Made by a program: the position numbers and the translations under genes. From positions 682,001-746,000 of the forward strand of contig NC_013124.1 in NCBI RefSeq assembly GCF_000023265.1: 64,000 nucleotides of DNA, written 5' to 3'. The notes below the pieces were generated by a model that worked only from the letters and a program-made list of their open reading frames with translations, had not been told where the DNA came from and ran no database searches. Source of the DNA: Acidimicrobium ferrooxidans DSM 10331 (lineage in GTDB: Bacteria > Actinomycetota > Acidimicrobiia > Acidimicrobiales > Acidimicrobiaceae). This document shows positions 1-6,866 of the stretch, piece by piece. Within the stretch, counting starts at the first letter, position 1. Each line of letters starts with the position of its first letter.

Positions 1-292
1 TCGCGGCGAAGTACGCGGCTGCTTTTCCCAGGAACTCGTTGTCCTTGCGCAGCTCCTCGAGCTCCCTGCGCAGCCTGATGAGCTCGGTGCGCTCCTGCGC
101 CGTGAGGGGCGGGCTGCCAGTGGCGTTTGCTGCTTCGATCCGCCTGCGCTCCTCCCGCACCCATCGATAGAGGTTGTGCTCCCCGATCGCGAGCTCACGG
201 GCCACCTCTGGGACGCTCCGGCCGCTGTCGATGACCCGGTGGGCCGCCTCGGTCCGGTACTCCAGGGTGAACTTCCTTCTCGACGTCCCCAT
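1..292 (-). CDS. IS3-family transposase OrfA (partial)
   Basis: This encodes the N-terminal helix-turn-helix part of an IS3-family transposase, which binds the element ends. The ATG is followed by a lysine/arginine-rich start and an HTH segment (VPEVARELAIGEHNLYRWV), then a leucine-rich coiled coil typical of OrfA. It is the same protein as the complete OrfA at 10423-10743, and only the last residues are cut off by the window start. Translation would continue into orfB by a -1 frameshift, as described for the complete copy. Confidence 0.9.
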   Translation of the reverse strand, partial: MGTSRRKFTLEYRTEAAHRVIDSGRSVPEVARELAIGEHNLYRWVREERRRIEAANATGSPPLTAQERTELIRLRRELEELRKDNEFLGKAAAYFAA

Positions 293-360
293 CGACCTCC
301 CCTTCCCTCTGCCATGGTACGTGTGACTTACGACGTGTCAACGGAATCTGGGGCGGCTCA
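1..360 (-). mobile_element. IS-A copy 1, IS3-family insertion sequence, truncated by window edge
   Basis: This is the upstream end of an IS3-family element on the minus strand. By eye the visible 360 bases match the first 360 bases of the complete copy at 10355-11643, with no difference found. The terminal inverted repeat occupies 335-360 and matches the 26-bp left repeat of the complete copy. The remaining part, with most of orfB, lies outside the window. Only the inner flank is visible, so a target duplication cannot be tested. Confidence 0.93.
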
Positions 361-870
361 TGGCGAGGCCTACTAAGCGAGTCGCAGATCCCCGTTACTC
401 CCTAGGGGATCGATGTGTGGGAAGCGGCTTGCGTAGGGTGACCGCCCCCCAAATCGAGTCCACTCTCAATGTGAGACCCCATATCTTCAGGCTGCCGCTC
501 GCTCGTCCTCTCGGGCGCCGATCATCTCGAGCGCGTAGAACTTCCGGCTCCTCGCCGAGGCCGCGAGGATCCGCGGCTCCGGTGGCGACGTCGAGCTCGA
601 TTGAGCTTCCCCCCATTTGCTTGACAGTCTGAATTTAGGCCACGGCCGCCTCCGCACGGGCCCAGGAGAGCTCGTACTCGACGGGCGGTAGGTACCCGAG
701 GCTCGAGTGCAGCCACAGGGACAACAGGTGTTGCGACGATCGATTGCAATCACCCACCACAGCCATCGATGCCACTCCGCAAGCGGAACGGCCTAGGGAC
801 GGCGTCGACGGGCCGCGAGCCGCAACTTGATCCGATGTCCGGAAGCGGATCCTCGGCTGCGGCTGCCGAC
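361..870. other. Gene-poor stretch with IS debris
   Basis: Between IS-A copy 1 and vapC I find no complete gene. It holds the IS-B end fragment at 607-713. On the minus strand just left of that fragment, an open frame ends at 487 with a hydrophilic tail (FYALEMIGAREDERAAA). That tail could be the 3' end of a gene destroyed by the insertions, but I cannot assign a family. Bases 713-870 show nothing I can support. Confidence 0.5.
607..713 (-). mobile_element. IS-B terminal fragment (orfB 3' end)
   Basis: This 107-bp fragment is almost identical to the orfB end of IS-B at 7838-7946. It includes the C-rich terminal repeat, the TTGACAGTCTG segment and the codons for the C-terminal transposase residues (YLPPVEYELSW). 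Similarity stops abruptly after the GCTCGAGTGCAG stretch, so this is a broken remnant with no coding capacity. Confidence 0.85.
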
Positions 871-1257
871 TCAGGTGGCCACGACCTCAACCGATGGTGC
901 ACCGCGGAGTCGGCGGTCGGTCGTCACCAGCGGTACGCCGCGGGAGACGGCCAGTTCGATATAGATCGCGTCGACCAGCCGAAGCTCTTGGCGACGGGCC
1001 CAGGTCCCGAGGAGGAGATCGTGGACGGGATGCCGCTCGATCGGTGCTGCGGCCAGCTCGCGAAGCTTGACCTCGACGGTGCCTGCATCGAGGCTGTCTG
1101 CTCGATGCAGGCGTCCCAGGGCCGACAAGACTTCTGCGTCGACGTGCGCCGGTGCGTGCAAGGCGTGACCAGCGATGCGACGCCGCACCGCACGACCGAG
1201 CTCATTGTCCAGCAGAAGATCGACCAGAGCGGATGCGTCGACGACGGCCTCAGCCAT
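871..1257 (-). CDS. vapC: VapC-type PIN-domain ribonuclease toxin
   Basis: This is a 128-residue PIN-domain protein, the usual VapC length. VapC toxins cleave RNA, often tRNA or rRNA, until bound by VapB. The expected acidic residues are present: Asp7 in VVDASALVDLL, Glu42 in DAEVLSAL, Asp96 in LVDAIYIE and Asp114 in TTDRRL. The ATG is preferred because it overlaps the vapB stop by 8 nt, the usual coupled arrangement; the open frame extends further upstream but only antisense-like sequence is found there. The RNA target cannot be read from the sequence. The pair lies between IS remnants, which suggests acquisition. Confidence 0.9.
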   Translation of the reverse strand: MAEAVVDASALVDLLLDNELGRAVRRRIAGHALHAPAHVDAEVLSALGRLHRADSLDAGTVEVKLRELAAAPIERHPVHDLLLGTWARRQELRLVDAIYIELAVSRGVPLVTTDRRLRGAPSVEVVAT

Positions 1258-1477
1258 GCCGCGTCGGTGCTTCGTCCCTCGCGGCGTCGAGCGCTGCAAG
1301 CGCGCGCTCATGTGACACTCGCGCAATCGGGCTCGCCAGCGTTGCAAGCCAGGCATCTGTCGAGCGCGACGCCAGGCTTCGCCGGACCGCCTCCTGGGTC
1401 ACCGCAGACAAATTCAAGCCGGCCTTCCTCGCTTGTGCCGCAAGATCGTCCGGCAGGTACACGTTCACTCGAGCCAC
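1250..1477 (-). CDS. vapB: VapB-type ribbon-helix-helix antitoxin
   Basis: This 75-residue protein starts with a beta-strand (ARVNVYLPDDLAAQARKAGL) followed by two helices, the ribbon-helix-helix pattern of antitoxins that bind their own operator. The C-terminal part (AWLATLASPIARVSHERALA) would wrap around VapC. The GTG start is chosen because it begins exactly where the RHH strand begins and lies 7 nt after a TATATT box, so the message is probably leaderless. It is co-transcribed with vapC, which overlaps its last codons. Autorepression is typical of the family but no clear operator palindrome was found. Confidence 0.87.
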   Translation of the reverse strand: MARVNVYLPDDLAAQARKAGLNLSAVTQEAVRRSLASRSTDAWLATLASPIARVSHERALAALDAARDEAPTRHG

Positions 1478-1484
1478 ACCACAC

Positions 1485-1490
1485 AATATA
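1485..1490 (-). promoter_or_regulatory. -10 box of vapBC (leaderless)
   Basis: The minus strand reads TATATT, followed by 7 nt and the vapB GTG. This is an AT-rich island in GC-rich surroundings. With initiation about 7 nt after the -10 box, transcription would begin at the start codon. No good -35 hexamer is visible. Confidence 0.6.
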
Positions 1491-1529
1491 CACACTTGCG
1501 CTACGGTGCGCTCCGCAAGCCGATCGGTC

Positions 1530-1706
1530 ACCGACCCGACTACCCGCGACGCTTCGCCTGCTACGACGACGCACGAGCCTGGTGCGAGCGCTTCCTTCGC
1601 TGGTACCACCACGAGCACCGGTCACGTGCGGGATCGGACTCCACGCCGTGGCCGACGCGCACCACGGGCGTGCCGTGGAGCTCCGAGCACACCGGGCAGC
1701 GGTGCC
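1530..1706 (+). pseudogene. Remnant of a third IS3-family transposase, frameshifted
   Basis: The plus strand encodes a stretch around YPRRFACYDDARAWCERFL followed by WYHHEHR, and then, in another frame, GIGLHAVADAHHGRAVELR. Together these match the C-terminal pattern of a common IS3-family OrfB (RF....DAR.WC..F..WYNHEHRHSGIGL.TPADVHHGRA). A frameshift falls just after the HEHR codons, and there is no catalytic domain. It differs from the IS-A and IS-B transposases. The left boundary is approximate. Confidence 0.7.
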
Positions 1707-2253
1707 GTTGACCGCCTCCCAGATGGCTCGGAGCTCGCTGACGAGCACCAGGTGCTCTGGGTCCTCGCTTCGGTCTTTGCGGTGTCGCCAGGGGTCGTAC
1801 GCCTGGCGAGAGACTCGATGACTCGTGCTAGCGCTGCTATCGAGAAGCCATTGGCCTCCTGGCGGGCAATCGGAGTGGTAGCGGCTCACTGCCCCCCCTC
1901 CCTCACCGAGTGGGCGATCCCTCGCTCCGCCAGCTCGAGTTCCATGATGAGCTGTGTGACCTGACGGCGCAGCCGGGTCAGCTCTTCGCGCTCGGCGCCT
2001 GTGAGACCTTCGAGCTCACCTCGGTCGATCCGCTCCTGACGCACCCAGTTGCCAAGGGTCTGCTCATTCACGCCGAGTTCGCGGGCAACGTCAGCGATGG
2101 TTCGGTGCTGGTCGAGCACCAACGCTGCGGCATCCTTGCGGAACTGGCTCGGGTAACGGCCTCGTCGTCGACGAACGGGGGCCTCGCGCGGTGGTGGATT
2201 CGGTGTCTGGCTCATCCCTTCCTCCTAGAGCAGGTGTCGCTTTGGAGGGGGAG
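1700..2253 (-). mobile_element. IS-B fragment: orfA plus 5' part of orfB
   Basis: This is a diverged copy of the first half of IS-B, similar to 8560-9112. It contains orfA, an orfB 5' remnant up to the codons of the Gly-Ser region, and the left terminal repeat ending near 2253. Several indels and substitutions relative to the larger copy show it is old. It stops abruptly at about 1700, where the third-family transposase remnant begins. Confidence 0.85.
1886..2215 (-). CDS. IS-B OrfA (IS3-family transposase N-terminal protein)
   Basis: This 109-residue OrfA has an HTH near residues 25-60 ([20 protein letters not shown]) and a following leucine-heptad helix ([11 protein letters not shown]). 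Unlike the orfA in the larger IS-B copy, it keeps an ATG start and an uninterrupted frame. Its partner orfB is broken, so it cannot make a working transposase. It could still bind IS-B ends and act as an inhibitor, which is inference. Confidence 0.75.
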   Translation of the reverse strand: MSQTPNPPPREAPVRRRRGRYPSQFRKDAAALVLDQHRTIADVARELGVNEQTLGNWVRQERIDRGELEGLTGAEREELTRLRRQVTQLIMELELAERGIAHSVREGGQ

Positions 2254-2256
2254 GCC

Positions 2257-2372
2257 ACACCGTCCTGCCGCACTCGACGCTTGAGTACCTACCGCCGTTC
2301 GAGTACGAGCTCACCTGGGCCCGCGAGGAGGTGGCCGAGGCCTCAACCCAGACTGTCAAGCAAATGGGCGAA
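2257..2372 (+). mobile_element. IS-B terminal fragment in opposite orientation
   Basis: The plus strand encodes [21 protein letters not shown] followed by the CTGTCAAGCAAATGGG end of IS-B. This is the orfB 3' end of a second, inverted copy abutting the previous fragment. It is diverged from the 7838 copy. The head-to-tail junction of two opposite fragments shows past recombination or nested insertion. No function is expected. Confidence 0.8.
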
Positions 2373-2414
2373 ACCCAGAGGGCCGTCGAGGGGGCCCTGG
2401 ACGGGCGCGCGGCG

Positions 2415-2420
2415 TAGCCT
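2415..2420 (+). promoter_or_regulatory. -10 box of threonine aldolase gene (leaderless)
   Basis: TAGCCT is followed by exactly 7 nt and then the GTG start. The spacing fits initiation at the start codon. The same box-and-gap arrangement recurs before many genes in this window. Confidence 0.55.
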
Positions 2421-2427
2421 GGCACCT

Positions 2428-3435
2428 GTGTCCATCGACCTGCGCTCCGATACGGTGACCCAGCCCACAGACGCTATGCGTCGTGCCATGGCCTCTGCTC
2501 GTTGTGGGGACGACGGCTACGGCGAGGACCCGACGGTCCGCGAACTGGAGGAGCGTGCGGCGGGGCTCCTCGGGATGGAGGCGGCGCTCTTCGTGGCTTC
2601 CGGCACGATGGCCAATCAAGTGGCGCTGCGAACCCTCACGACGCCAGGTTCGGTGGTCGTGGTCGGGGCCCGGGCCCACCTGTGCCAGTTCGAGCGTGGC
2701 GCGAGCGCTCGTAATGCGCTCGTGCAGCTCCACACCCTGGCCGACGACGACGGAGCGCCGACGGCCGATGCGGTGGCCGATGCGGTGGCGACCTATCGTG
2801 CGATTGGGGTTCAGCCAGCCCTCATCGCGATCGAGAACACGCACATGCCCTCAGGCGGAACCCCTCTCGATCCGGTGCGCACCGGCGCTCTTGCCGATGC
2901 GGCGACGGCGACGCCGCTCTACATCGACGGCGCACGACTCTGGAATGCTTCGGTGGCGCTCGGGGTCGAGCCGAGTGTGCTCACCGAGCGCGCCACCGCG
3001 GTGTCGACGTGCTTCTCGAAGGGTCTGGGGGCGCCGATGGGTTCGGTCGTGGCCGGATCGGCTGACCTCGTCGAGCGTGCGCGGTGGGAGCGCCAGGCGC
3101 TCGGCGGTCGCCTGCGCCAAGCTGGGATCATCGCCGCCGCAGCCCTCGTCGCCCTCGACGAGTGGCGAAGCGTCCTTGCCCGAGACCATGAGCGAGCGGC
3201 CGTGCTGCGCGACCGTGTGGCGGCAGAGCTCGGTGATGCCCGCGTGCGCTGGGGCGGGACGAACATGGTGCTCGTCGATGCCGATCGCCCGGTCGAGATG
3301 CTCGCCCGCCTTCGTGAAGCGGGCGTCTTGGCCAACGCCATCGGACCTCGGACGCTGCGCTTCGTCGTCCATCGGGATCTCAGCGATGCCGAGGTGACCG
3401 TCGCCGGTACCACGATCGCCCAGGTCGTGTCGTGA
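2428..3435 (+). CDS. ltaE: Low-specificity threonine aldolase
   Basis: This is a 335-residue PLP enzyme that cleaves threonine or allo-threonine to glycine and acetaldehyde in the cytosol. It starts with the family signature [11 protein letters not shown], has YGEDPTV near residue 31, and carries the PLP lysine in [11 protein letters not shown] (Lys198). Length and order match the beta-eliminating-lyase fold. The GTG start is set by that conserved N-terminus and by a TAGCCT box 7 nt upstream. The open frame upstream belongs to IS-B debris. A PIG-L deacetylase gene follows 16 nt downstream and may be co-transcribed. Confidence 0.93.
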   Translation: MSIDLRSDTVTQPTDAMRRAMASARCGDDGYGEDPTVRELEERAAGLLGMEAALFVASGTMANQVALRTLTTPGSVVVVGARAHLCQFERGASARNALVQLHTLADDDGAPTADAVADAVATYRAIGVQPALIAIENTHMPSGGTPLDPVRTGALADAATATPLYIDGARLWNASVALGVEPSVLTERATAVSTCFSKGLGAPMGSVVAGSADLVERARWERQALGGRLRQAGIIAAAALVALDEWRSVLARDHERAAVLRDRVAAELGDARVRWGGTNMVLVDADRPVEMLARLREAGVLANAIGPRTLRFVVHRDLSDAEVTVAGTTIAQVVS

Positions 3436-3451
3436 TGGAGCCTCAGCGACC

Positions 3452-4156
3452 ATGACGGTAGAGATCTACGAGCCGGCGGCGAGCGTCGCCCTCGCCTGCT
3501 TTGCCCACCCGGACGACGCCGAGGTGCTCTGCGGGGGGACGCTCGCGCGACTCGCGGCCCAGGGAGCACGGGTCGTGCTGGTCGTGGCGACCCGCGGCGA
3601 CAAGGGGCTCGCGCGGGTGGACGACGCCGAGGAGCGCCGCACCGGTGAACTGCTCGAAGCGGCCGCCATCCTTGCCATCGCCGACGTCGTCCAGCTGCGC
3701 TATGGTGACGGCGATCTCTCCAACGACCTCGAGCTGCGTCGGCGGCTCGTGACCGTGCTCCGGTCCTTCGCTCCGCAGCTCGTCCTCGGTCCCGACCCCA
3801 CGACGGTCTTCTACGGCGGACGGCTCTACAACCATCGTGACCACCGCGAGCTCGGCTGGGCACTCCTCGACGCCGCCTTGCCGGCCGCGAGTCAGCCGGG
3901 TTACTTCCCCGAAGCGGGCGAGCCGATCGGACCGCTCGAGGTCCTCCTTGCCGGTTCGGAGGAGCCCAACAGCGCGGTCGACGTCTCGGCGTACCTCGAA
4001 CGCAAGGTGGAGGCGGTACGTCAATACCGGAGTCGCCTCGGCGCCGCCGACGGCGTCCTCGCCGATGCGGTGGTCGGCCGTGCCGTGGACGCGGCGCGCA
4101 GCGTCGGCATTCCGGGCGCGGCGGAACTGTTTCGCAGGGTCGAGGGCGCAGGTTGA
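3452..4156 (+). CDS. PIG-L/LmbE-family zinc deacetylase
   Basis: This 234-residue PIG-L family protein belongs to zinc hydrolases that remove N-acetyl groups from N-acetylglucosamine-type substrates. The metal motif AHPDDAE starts at residue 18, with a TRGDKG strand after it and HRDHRE (His128, His131) completing the site. Family members include MshB of mycothiol synthesis and enzymes acting on glycolipids or antibiotics. No mycothiol genes are nearby, so the substrate is open. It may be co-transcribed with the upstream aldolase and is followed after 11 nt by an unknown gene. Confidence 0.85.
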   Translation: MTVEIYEPAASVALACFAHPDDAEVLCGGTLARLAAQGARVVLVVATRGDKGLARVDDAEERRTGELLEAAAILAIADVVQLRYGDGDLSNDLELRRRLVTVLRSFAPQLVLGPDPTTVFYGGRLYNHRDHRELGWALLDAALPAASQPGYFPEAGEPIGPLEVLLAGSEEPNSAVDVSAYLERKVEAVRQYRSRLGAADGVLADAVVGRAVDAARSVGIPGAAELFRRVEGAG

Positions 4157-4167
4157 GGGGAGGGGCG

Positions 4168-4548
4168 ATGGTCGAGATCGAGGTTCGAGGCCCGGGTCAC
4201 CACGAGCGCAGCACACTGGCGGCTCGAGCGGTCGCGGTGCTCGCGGGCGCGGGGCTCGACGTGGGTGTGGTCGTCGACGTTCGTCCGCGGCTCGCCGCGG
4301 ACATCGAGGCCCAGCTCGAGGCAGGTGCGGCACGCGTCGTGCTCACTGGCCCCGGCTTCTCGGCGGTGGCACGTACCGGTCGTGAGGGCGTGGAGGAGGC
4401 ACTCTCCGAAGGCGACGTGCTGATCCGACTGCGTGCCACCGCCGACGAACTCGGGGTCTACGGGGTCGACGATGCGCTCGGGCAGGAATGGGTCCGTCGC
4501 CTCCGCGATGCGGGTGTGCCCTGTATGGGGCCTGAGATCGGGGTCTGA
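4168..4548 (+). CDS. Hypothetical protein, 126 aa
   Basis: I do not recognise this gene. The ATG is preferred over an earlier in-frame TTG because a GAGGGGAGGGG ribosome site precedes it. The product alternates beta-strand and helix segments. Its beginning (GPGHHERSTLAARAVAVL) resembles a degenerate P-loop but lacks the GKS/T lysine. It ends near CMGPEIGV and is rich in Ala, Val and Gly, like a small cytosolic Rossmann-type protein. It probably lies in the same transcript as the deacetylase. Confidence 0.6.
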   Translation: MVEIEVRGPGHHERSTLAARAVAVLAGAGLDVGVVVDVRPRLAADIEAQLEAGAARVVLTGPGFSAVARTGREGVEEALSEGDVLIRLRATADELGVYGVDDALGQEWVRRLRDAGVPCMGPEIGV

Positions 4549-4662
4549 GCGTCCCGGAATCGGCGGTGGAACGGGAGCGTTGGGGTTTTCGACGACGAGC
4601 CGAGGCACTAGAATCATGACAGATCAAGCCTCGGTTTGGTCTGTCGGCGTCGAGGAGGACGG

Positions 4663-5019
4663 ATGGCGCTGAACGAAGAGGAGCAACGGATTCTTCAGGA
4701 AATCGAGCGCTCCTTCTACGAGAGTGACCCCGCCTTCGCCGATCGCGTCCGCTCGGAGACCGTGTACCGGCATGCTGGACGCAACCTCAAGTGGGCGATC
4801 GCGGCGTTCGTCGTGGGACTCGCCTTCACCATCCTCACCTTCACAACGTCGGTGATCCTCGGCGCAGTCGGCTTCTTGGTCATGCTGGGAGCCGCGTACG
4901 CCTTCGAGCGCAACGTCCGTCGTATCGGTCGGGCGTCCCTGAGCGACATGGCGCGCTCTGGTCGCGGCCCGTTCGGGTCCATCGGTCGGCGTTTCAACCG
5001 CCCGGACGACTCGCAATGA
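4663..5019 (+). CDS. DUF3040-type small membrane protein
   Basis: This 118-residue protein matches the actinobacterial DUF3040 pattern. It has an N-terminal amphipathic segment (LNEEEQRILQEIERSFYESDP), two adjacent hydrophobic helices at about residues 45-65 and 67-85, and a basic C-terminal tail. The ATG follows a GAGGAGGAC ribosome site. A TAGAAT box at 4609-4614 is a plausible -10 element. The stop codon overlaps the next ATG (ATGA). Function of the family is unknown; a location in the inner membrane is inferred from the helices. Confidence 0.82.
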   Translation: MALNEEEQRILQEIERSFYESDPAFADRVRSETVYRHAGRNLKWAIAAFVVGLAFTILTFTTSVILGAVGFLVMLGAAYAFERNVRRIGRASLSDMARSGRGPFGSIGRRFNRPDDSQ

Positions 5020-5258
5020 GCGCTGCTCGCGCTGCGGACGGGGTCGTTCGAGGCCTCCGTGTGTCCGTGGCGCGAGAGGCACTCCGACAGGTCTGGGCGC
5101 TGACCTTCGGCTCTCGTGGGAACCCGTGGCGCCCGGGAGCCGTTCGCACGTACCTCGGCATGCGGCACGAGGCCTTTGGGGCGCGACCGTCGTTGCGCCA
5201 GATCGTGCGCTATCTCGCGTGGGCCGCGGAGGAGCGTCGCGCCTGGAGGATGCGGTGA
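5016..5258 (+). CDS. Small hypothetical protein, 80 aa
   Basis: The start overlaps the DUF3040 stop by ATGA, so the two are translationally coupled. The product is very basic, with an Arg-rich helix and a short RQVWALTFGSRGNPWRPGAV segment. It has no predicted membrane span. I cannot name the family. Coupling and codon use like its neighbours support it as real. It could assist the membrane protein encoded upstream, which is inference. Confidence 0.6.
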   Translation: MSAARAADGVVRGLRVSVAREALRQVWALTFGSRGNPWRPGAVRTYLGMRHEAFGARPSLRQIVRYLAWAAEERRAWRMR

Positions 5259-5300
5259 GCGCGCGTGTCCATCTGAGAGCGGCCAGAGGCTGAGGCTCGC

Positions 5301-5900
5301 ATGACTGCCGGGGTCCTCGTGCTCAACGCCTCGTATGAGGCCCTCGGTGTCGTCAGTGTCGAGCGTGCGGTCGGGATGGTGGTCGACGGGGACGTCGACG
5401 TCGTGGACGTCACCGACCTCGTGCTCCACTCGCCGTCGACGGCGATTCGTGTTCCTTCGATCCTGCGTCTCCAGCGCTACGTGCGGATACCGGCGACGCG
5501 TCGGATCGCACCAACGCGGCGCGCCATCTTCGCACGCGATGGTTATCGCTGTCAGTACTGCGGGGGGCCTGCCGAGAACGTCGACCACGTCATCCCGCGC
5601 AGCCGTGGCGGCCGACACGTCTGGGAGAACGTGGTCGCCGCGTGCCGTGCCTGCAACGCTGCCAAGAGCGATCGGCTGCCGGCCGAGGCGGGGATGCACC
5701 CTCGACGCGAGCCTCGTGCGCCGGCCGCGCGTACTGGTTGGTTGCTCACCGTTGGGGTGCGTCGGCCCGAGTGGGAGCCGTACCTTCGAGCGGCCTGGGG
5801 AGACTCAGCTCGGGATCTCTTGCTTGGCGGCGGCGACGATGGCCGTGAGCTTGCTCGCCGGGAAGAGCGGACTCACGCTCACTCGCGCGCTGCCCGGTAG
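5301..5900 (+). CDS. HNH endonuclease-like protein
   Basis: This is an actinobacterial HNH nuclease-fold protein. It begins VLVLNASYEALGVVSVERAV and carries the zinc cysteines in CQYC (Cys84, Cys87) and CRAC (Cys115, Cys118), the catalytic DH at 95-96 and Asn110. Relatives usually end close to the WEPYL motif near residue 160. Here the frame runs about 38 residues further, through low-complexity Arg/Gly sequence that is antisense to the end of the next gene. The true target is unknown; relatives are often housekeeping proteins rather than restriction enzymes. Confidence 0.85.
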   Translation: MTAGVLVLNASYEALGVVSVERAVGMVVDGDVDVVDVTDLVLHSPSTAIRVPSILRLQRYVRIPATRRIAPTRRAIFARDGYRCQYCGGPAENVDHVIPRSRGGRHVWENVVAACRACNAAKSDRLPAEAGMHPRREPRAPAARTGWLLTVGVRRPEWEPYLRAAWGDSARDLLLGGGDDGRELARREERTHAHSRAAR

Positions 5901-6341
5901 GGCGTTTGCGATGGTCACGACACCTCGAGCGGTGTCGTAGGCGCGCGGGACATCAGTGCCGACCACGAGGAAGGCCGCCCGGGCACGTGGGCCGAGCCGC
6001 AGTGAGGTCGATGCGAGGAGGATCTGATGGTTCGAGGTCCCGACCCGCACGATCTCGTTGGGCAGCGGCGCTCCGACCGGCAGGTAGAAGCCCCCGACCG
6101 AGCAGCTCGTCGCGCTCGTGTTCTCAACCGAGACGACGGCGAGGTCGTCACCTGTGCGGGTGCGCGAGAGCTCGATCACGCTTCCGTGGAGGACCGATGC
6201 AGGGCAGGTCGCGTCGTAGGCCTGGCGGTGGGCTCGCTGGCCGAGGACGACGCCGAGCACCGGCCCGCCGATGAGCGCGATCGCTGCGAGCGCAATGGGC
6301 ACGCGGAGCGCACGAACGGGCGCGCGCACGCCTTGTGCCAT
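5805..6341 (-). CDS. Secreted or membrane-anchored DUF4232-like protein
   Basis: This is a 178-residue protein with an N-terminal basic stretch and a hydrophobic helix (PIALAAIALIGGPVLGVVLG) that acts as signal or anchor. An extracellular beta-rich domain follows, with the DUF4232 pattern VVSVENTSATSCSVGGFYLPVG. The chosen ATG has a GGGAGGG ribosome site 4 nt upstream. An alternative in-frame ATG at 6404 lies 7 nt after a -10 box and would add 21 residues, but those codons look less like the gene. Its 3' end overlaps the HNH gene by 96 nt. Function is unknown. Confidence 0.75.
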   Translation of the reverse strand: MAQGVRAPVRALRVPIALAAIALIGGPVLGVVLGQRAHRQAYDATCPASVLHGSVIELSRTRTGDDLAVVSVENTSATSCSVGGFYLPVGAPLPNEIVRVGTSNHQILLASTSLRLGPRARAAFLVVGTDVPRAYDTARGVVTIANALPGSARVSVSPLFPASKLTAIVAAAKQEIPS

Positions 6342-6410
6342 GGGTCCCTCCCTGTGTGTAAGCCCCGACGAGCGCTCGTGCGCGACCCGCATGTCGCTCG
6401 CCATGGTCGA

Positions 6411-6417
6411 TAGGCTA
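6411..6417. promoter_or_regulatory. Bidirectional -10 element (TAGGCTA)
   Basis: TAGGCT on the plus strand (6411-6416) lies 6 nt before the GTG of the ICMT-like gene. TAGCCT on the minus strand (6417-6412) lies 7 nt before an in-frame ATG of the DUF4232-like gene. One 7-bp element could therefore start divergent transcripts. The plus transcript would be leaderless. The minus one is either leaderless or has a 60-nt leader to the ATG at 6341. Confidence 0.5.
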
Positions 6418-6422
6418 GGCCC

Positions 6423-6866
6423 GTGGAGCGAGTACCGCCTCCTGTCGTCCTCCCCATCGGCGTCGCGGTCGCCTCTGGGCTCGCGCGCGTCGATCGGCTG
6501 CCCTCCCGTCTGCGGCGATCGATCGGCGGCGCCTTGCTCGTGGCTGGGGCCGGTCTGGCTGGTTGGGCGGCGTTGACCATGGAGGCGAGCGGAACGTCCC
6601 CGGATCCTCGCAAGCCCCCGGAGGCACTGGTCAGTTCTGGGCCGTATCGGTTTACGAGGAACCCGATCTATCTCGGCATGCTGAGTGCGCAGGCCGGCGC
6701 GGCGTTCATCACCGCTCGCCCATCGCTGGTGTTCGGGGCCCTCGTCGCGGGCGTGTTCCTCGACCAGTTCGTCATTGCACGCGAGGAACGTGAACTCGCC
6801 GAGCGCTTCGGCGATGCCTACGCCGAGGTCGTCGCTCGGACGCCTCGGTGGCTCGTGCGCCGGTGA
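6423..6866 (+). CDS. Isoprenylcysteine carboxyl methyltransferase-like membrane protein
   Basis: This 147-residue integral membrane protein has two or three hydrophobic helices and the ICMT/PEMT-family motif SGPYRFTRNPIYLG near residue 72. It ends with an acidic EERELAERFGDAY segment that binds S-adenosylmethionine in relatives. Such bacterial proteins methylate small lipids or unknown acceptors; prenylated proteins are not implied. The GTG is placed by the TAGGCT box 6 nt upstream. Its last 49 nt overlap the convergent YwaF-type gene. Confidence 0.82.
   Translation: MERVPPPVVLPIGVAVASGLARVDRLPSRLRRSIGGALLVAGAGLAGWAALTMEASGTSPDPRKPPEALVSSGPYRFTRNPIYLGMLSAQAGAAFITARPSLVFGALVAGVFLDQFVIAREERELAERFGDAYAEVVARTPRWLVRR

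Noticed and set aside
455-530. Possible further IS end (CCGCCCCCCAAATCGAGTCC)
   Set aside because: It resembles the IS-A terminal repeat only loosely, with gaps, and no matching second end or transposase lies nearby.
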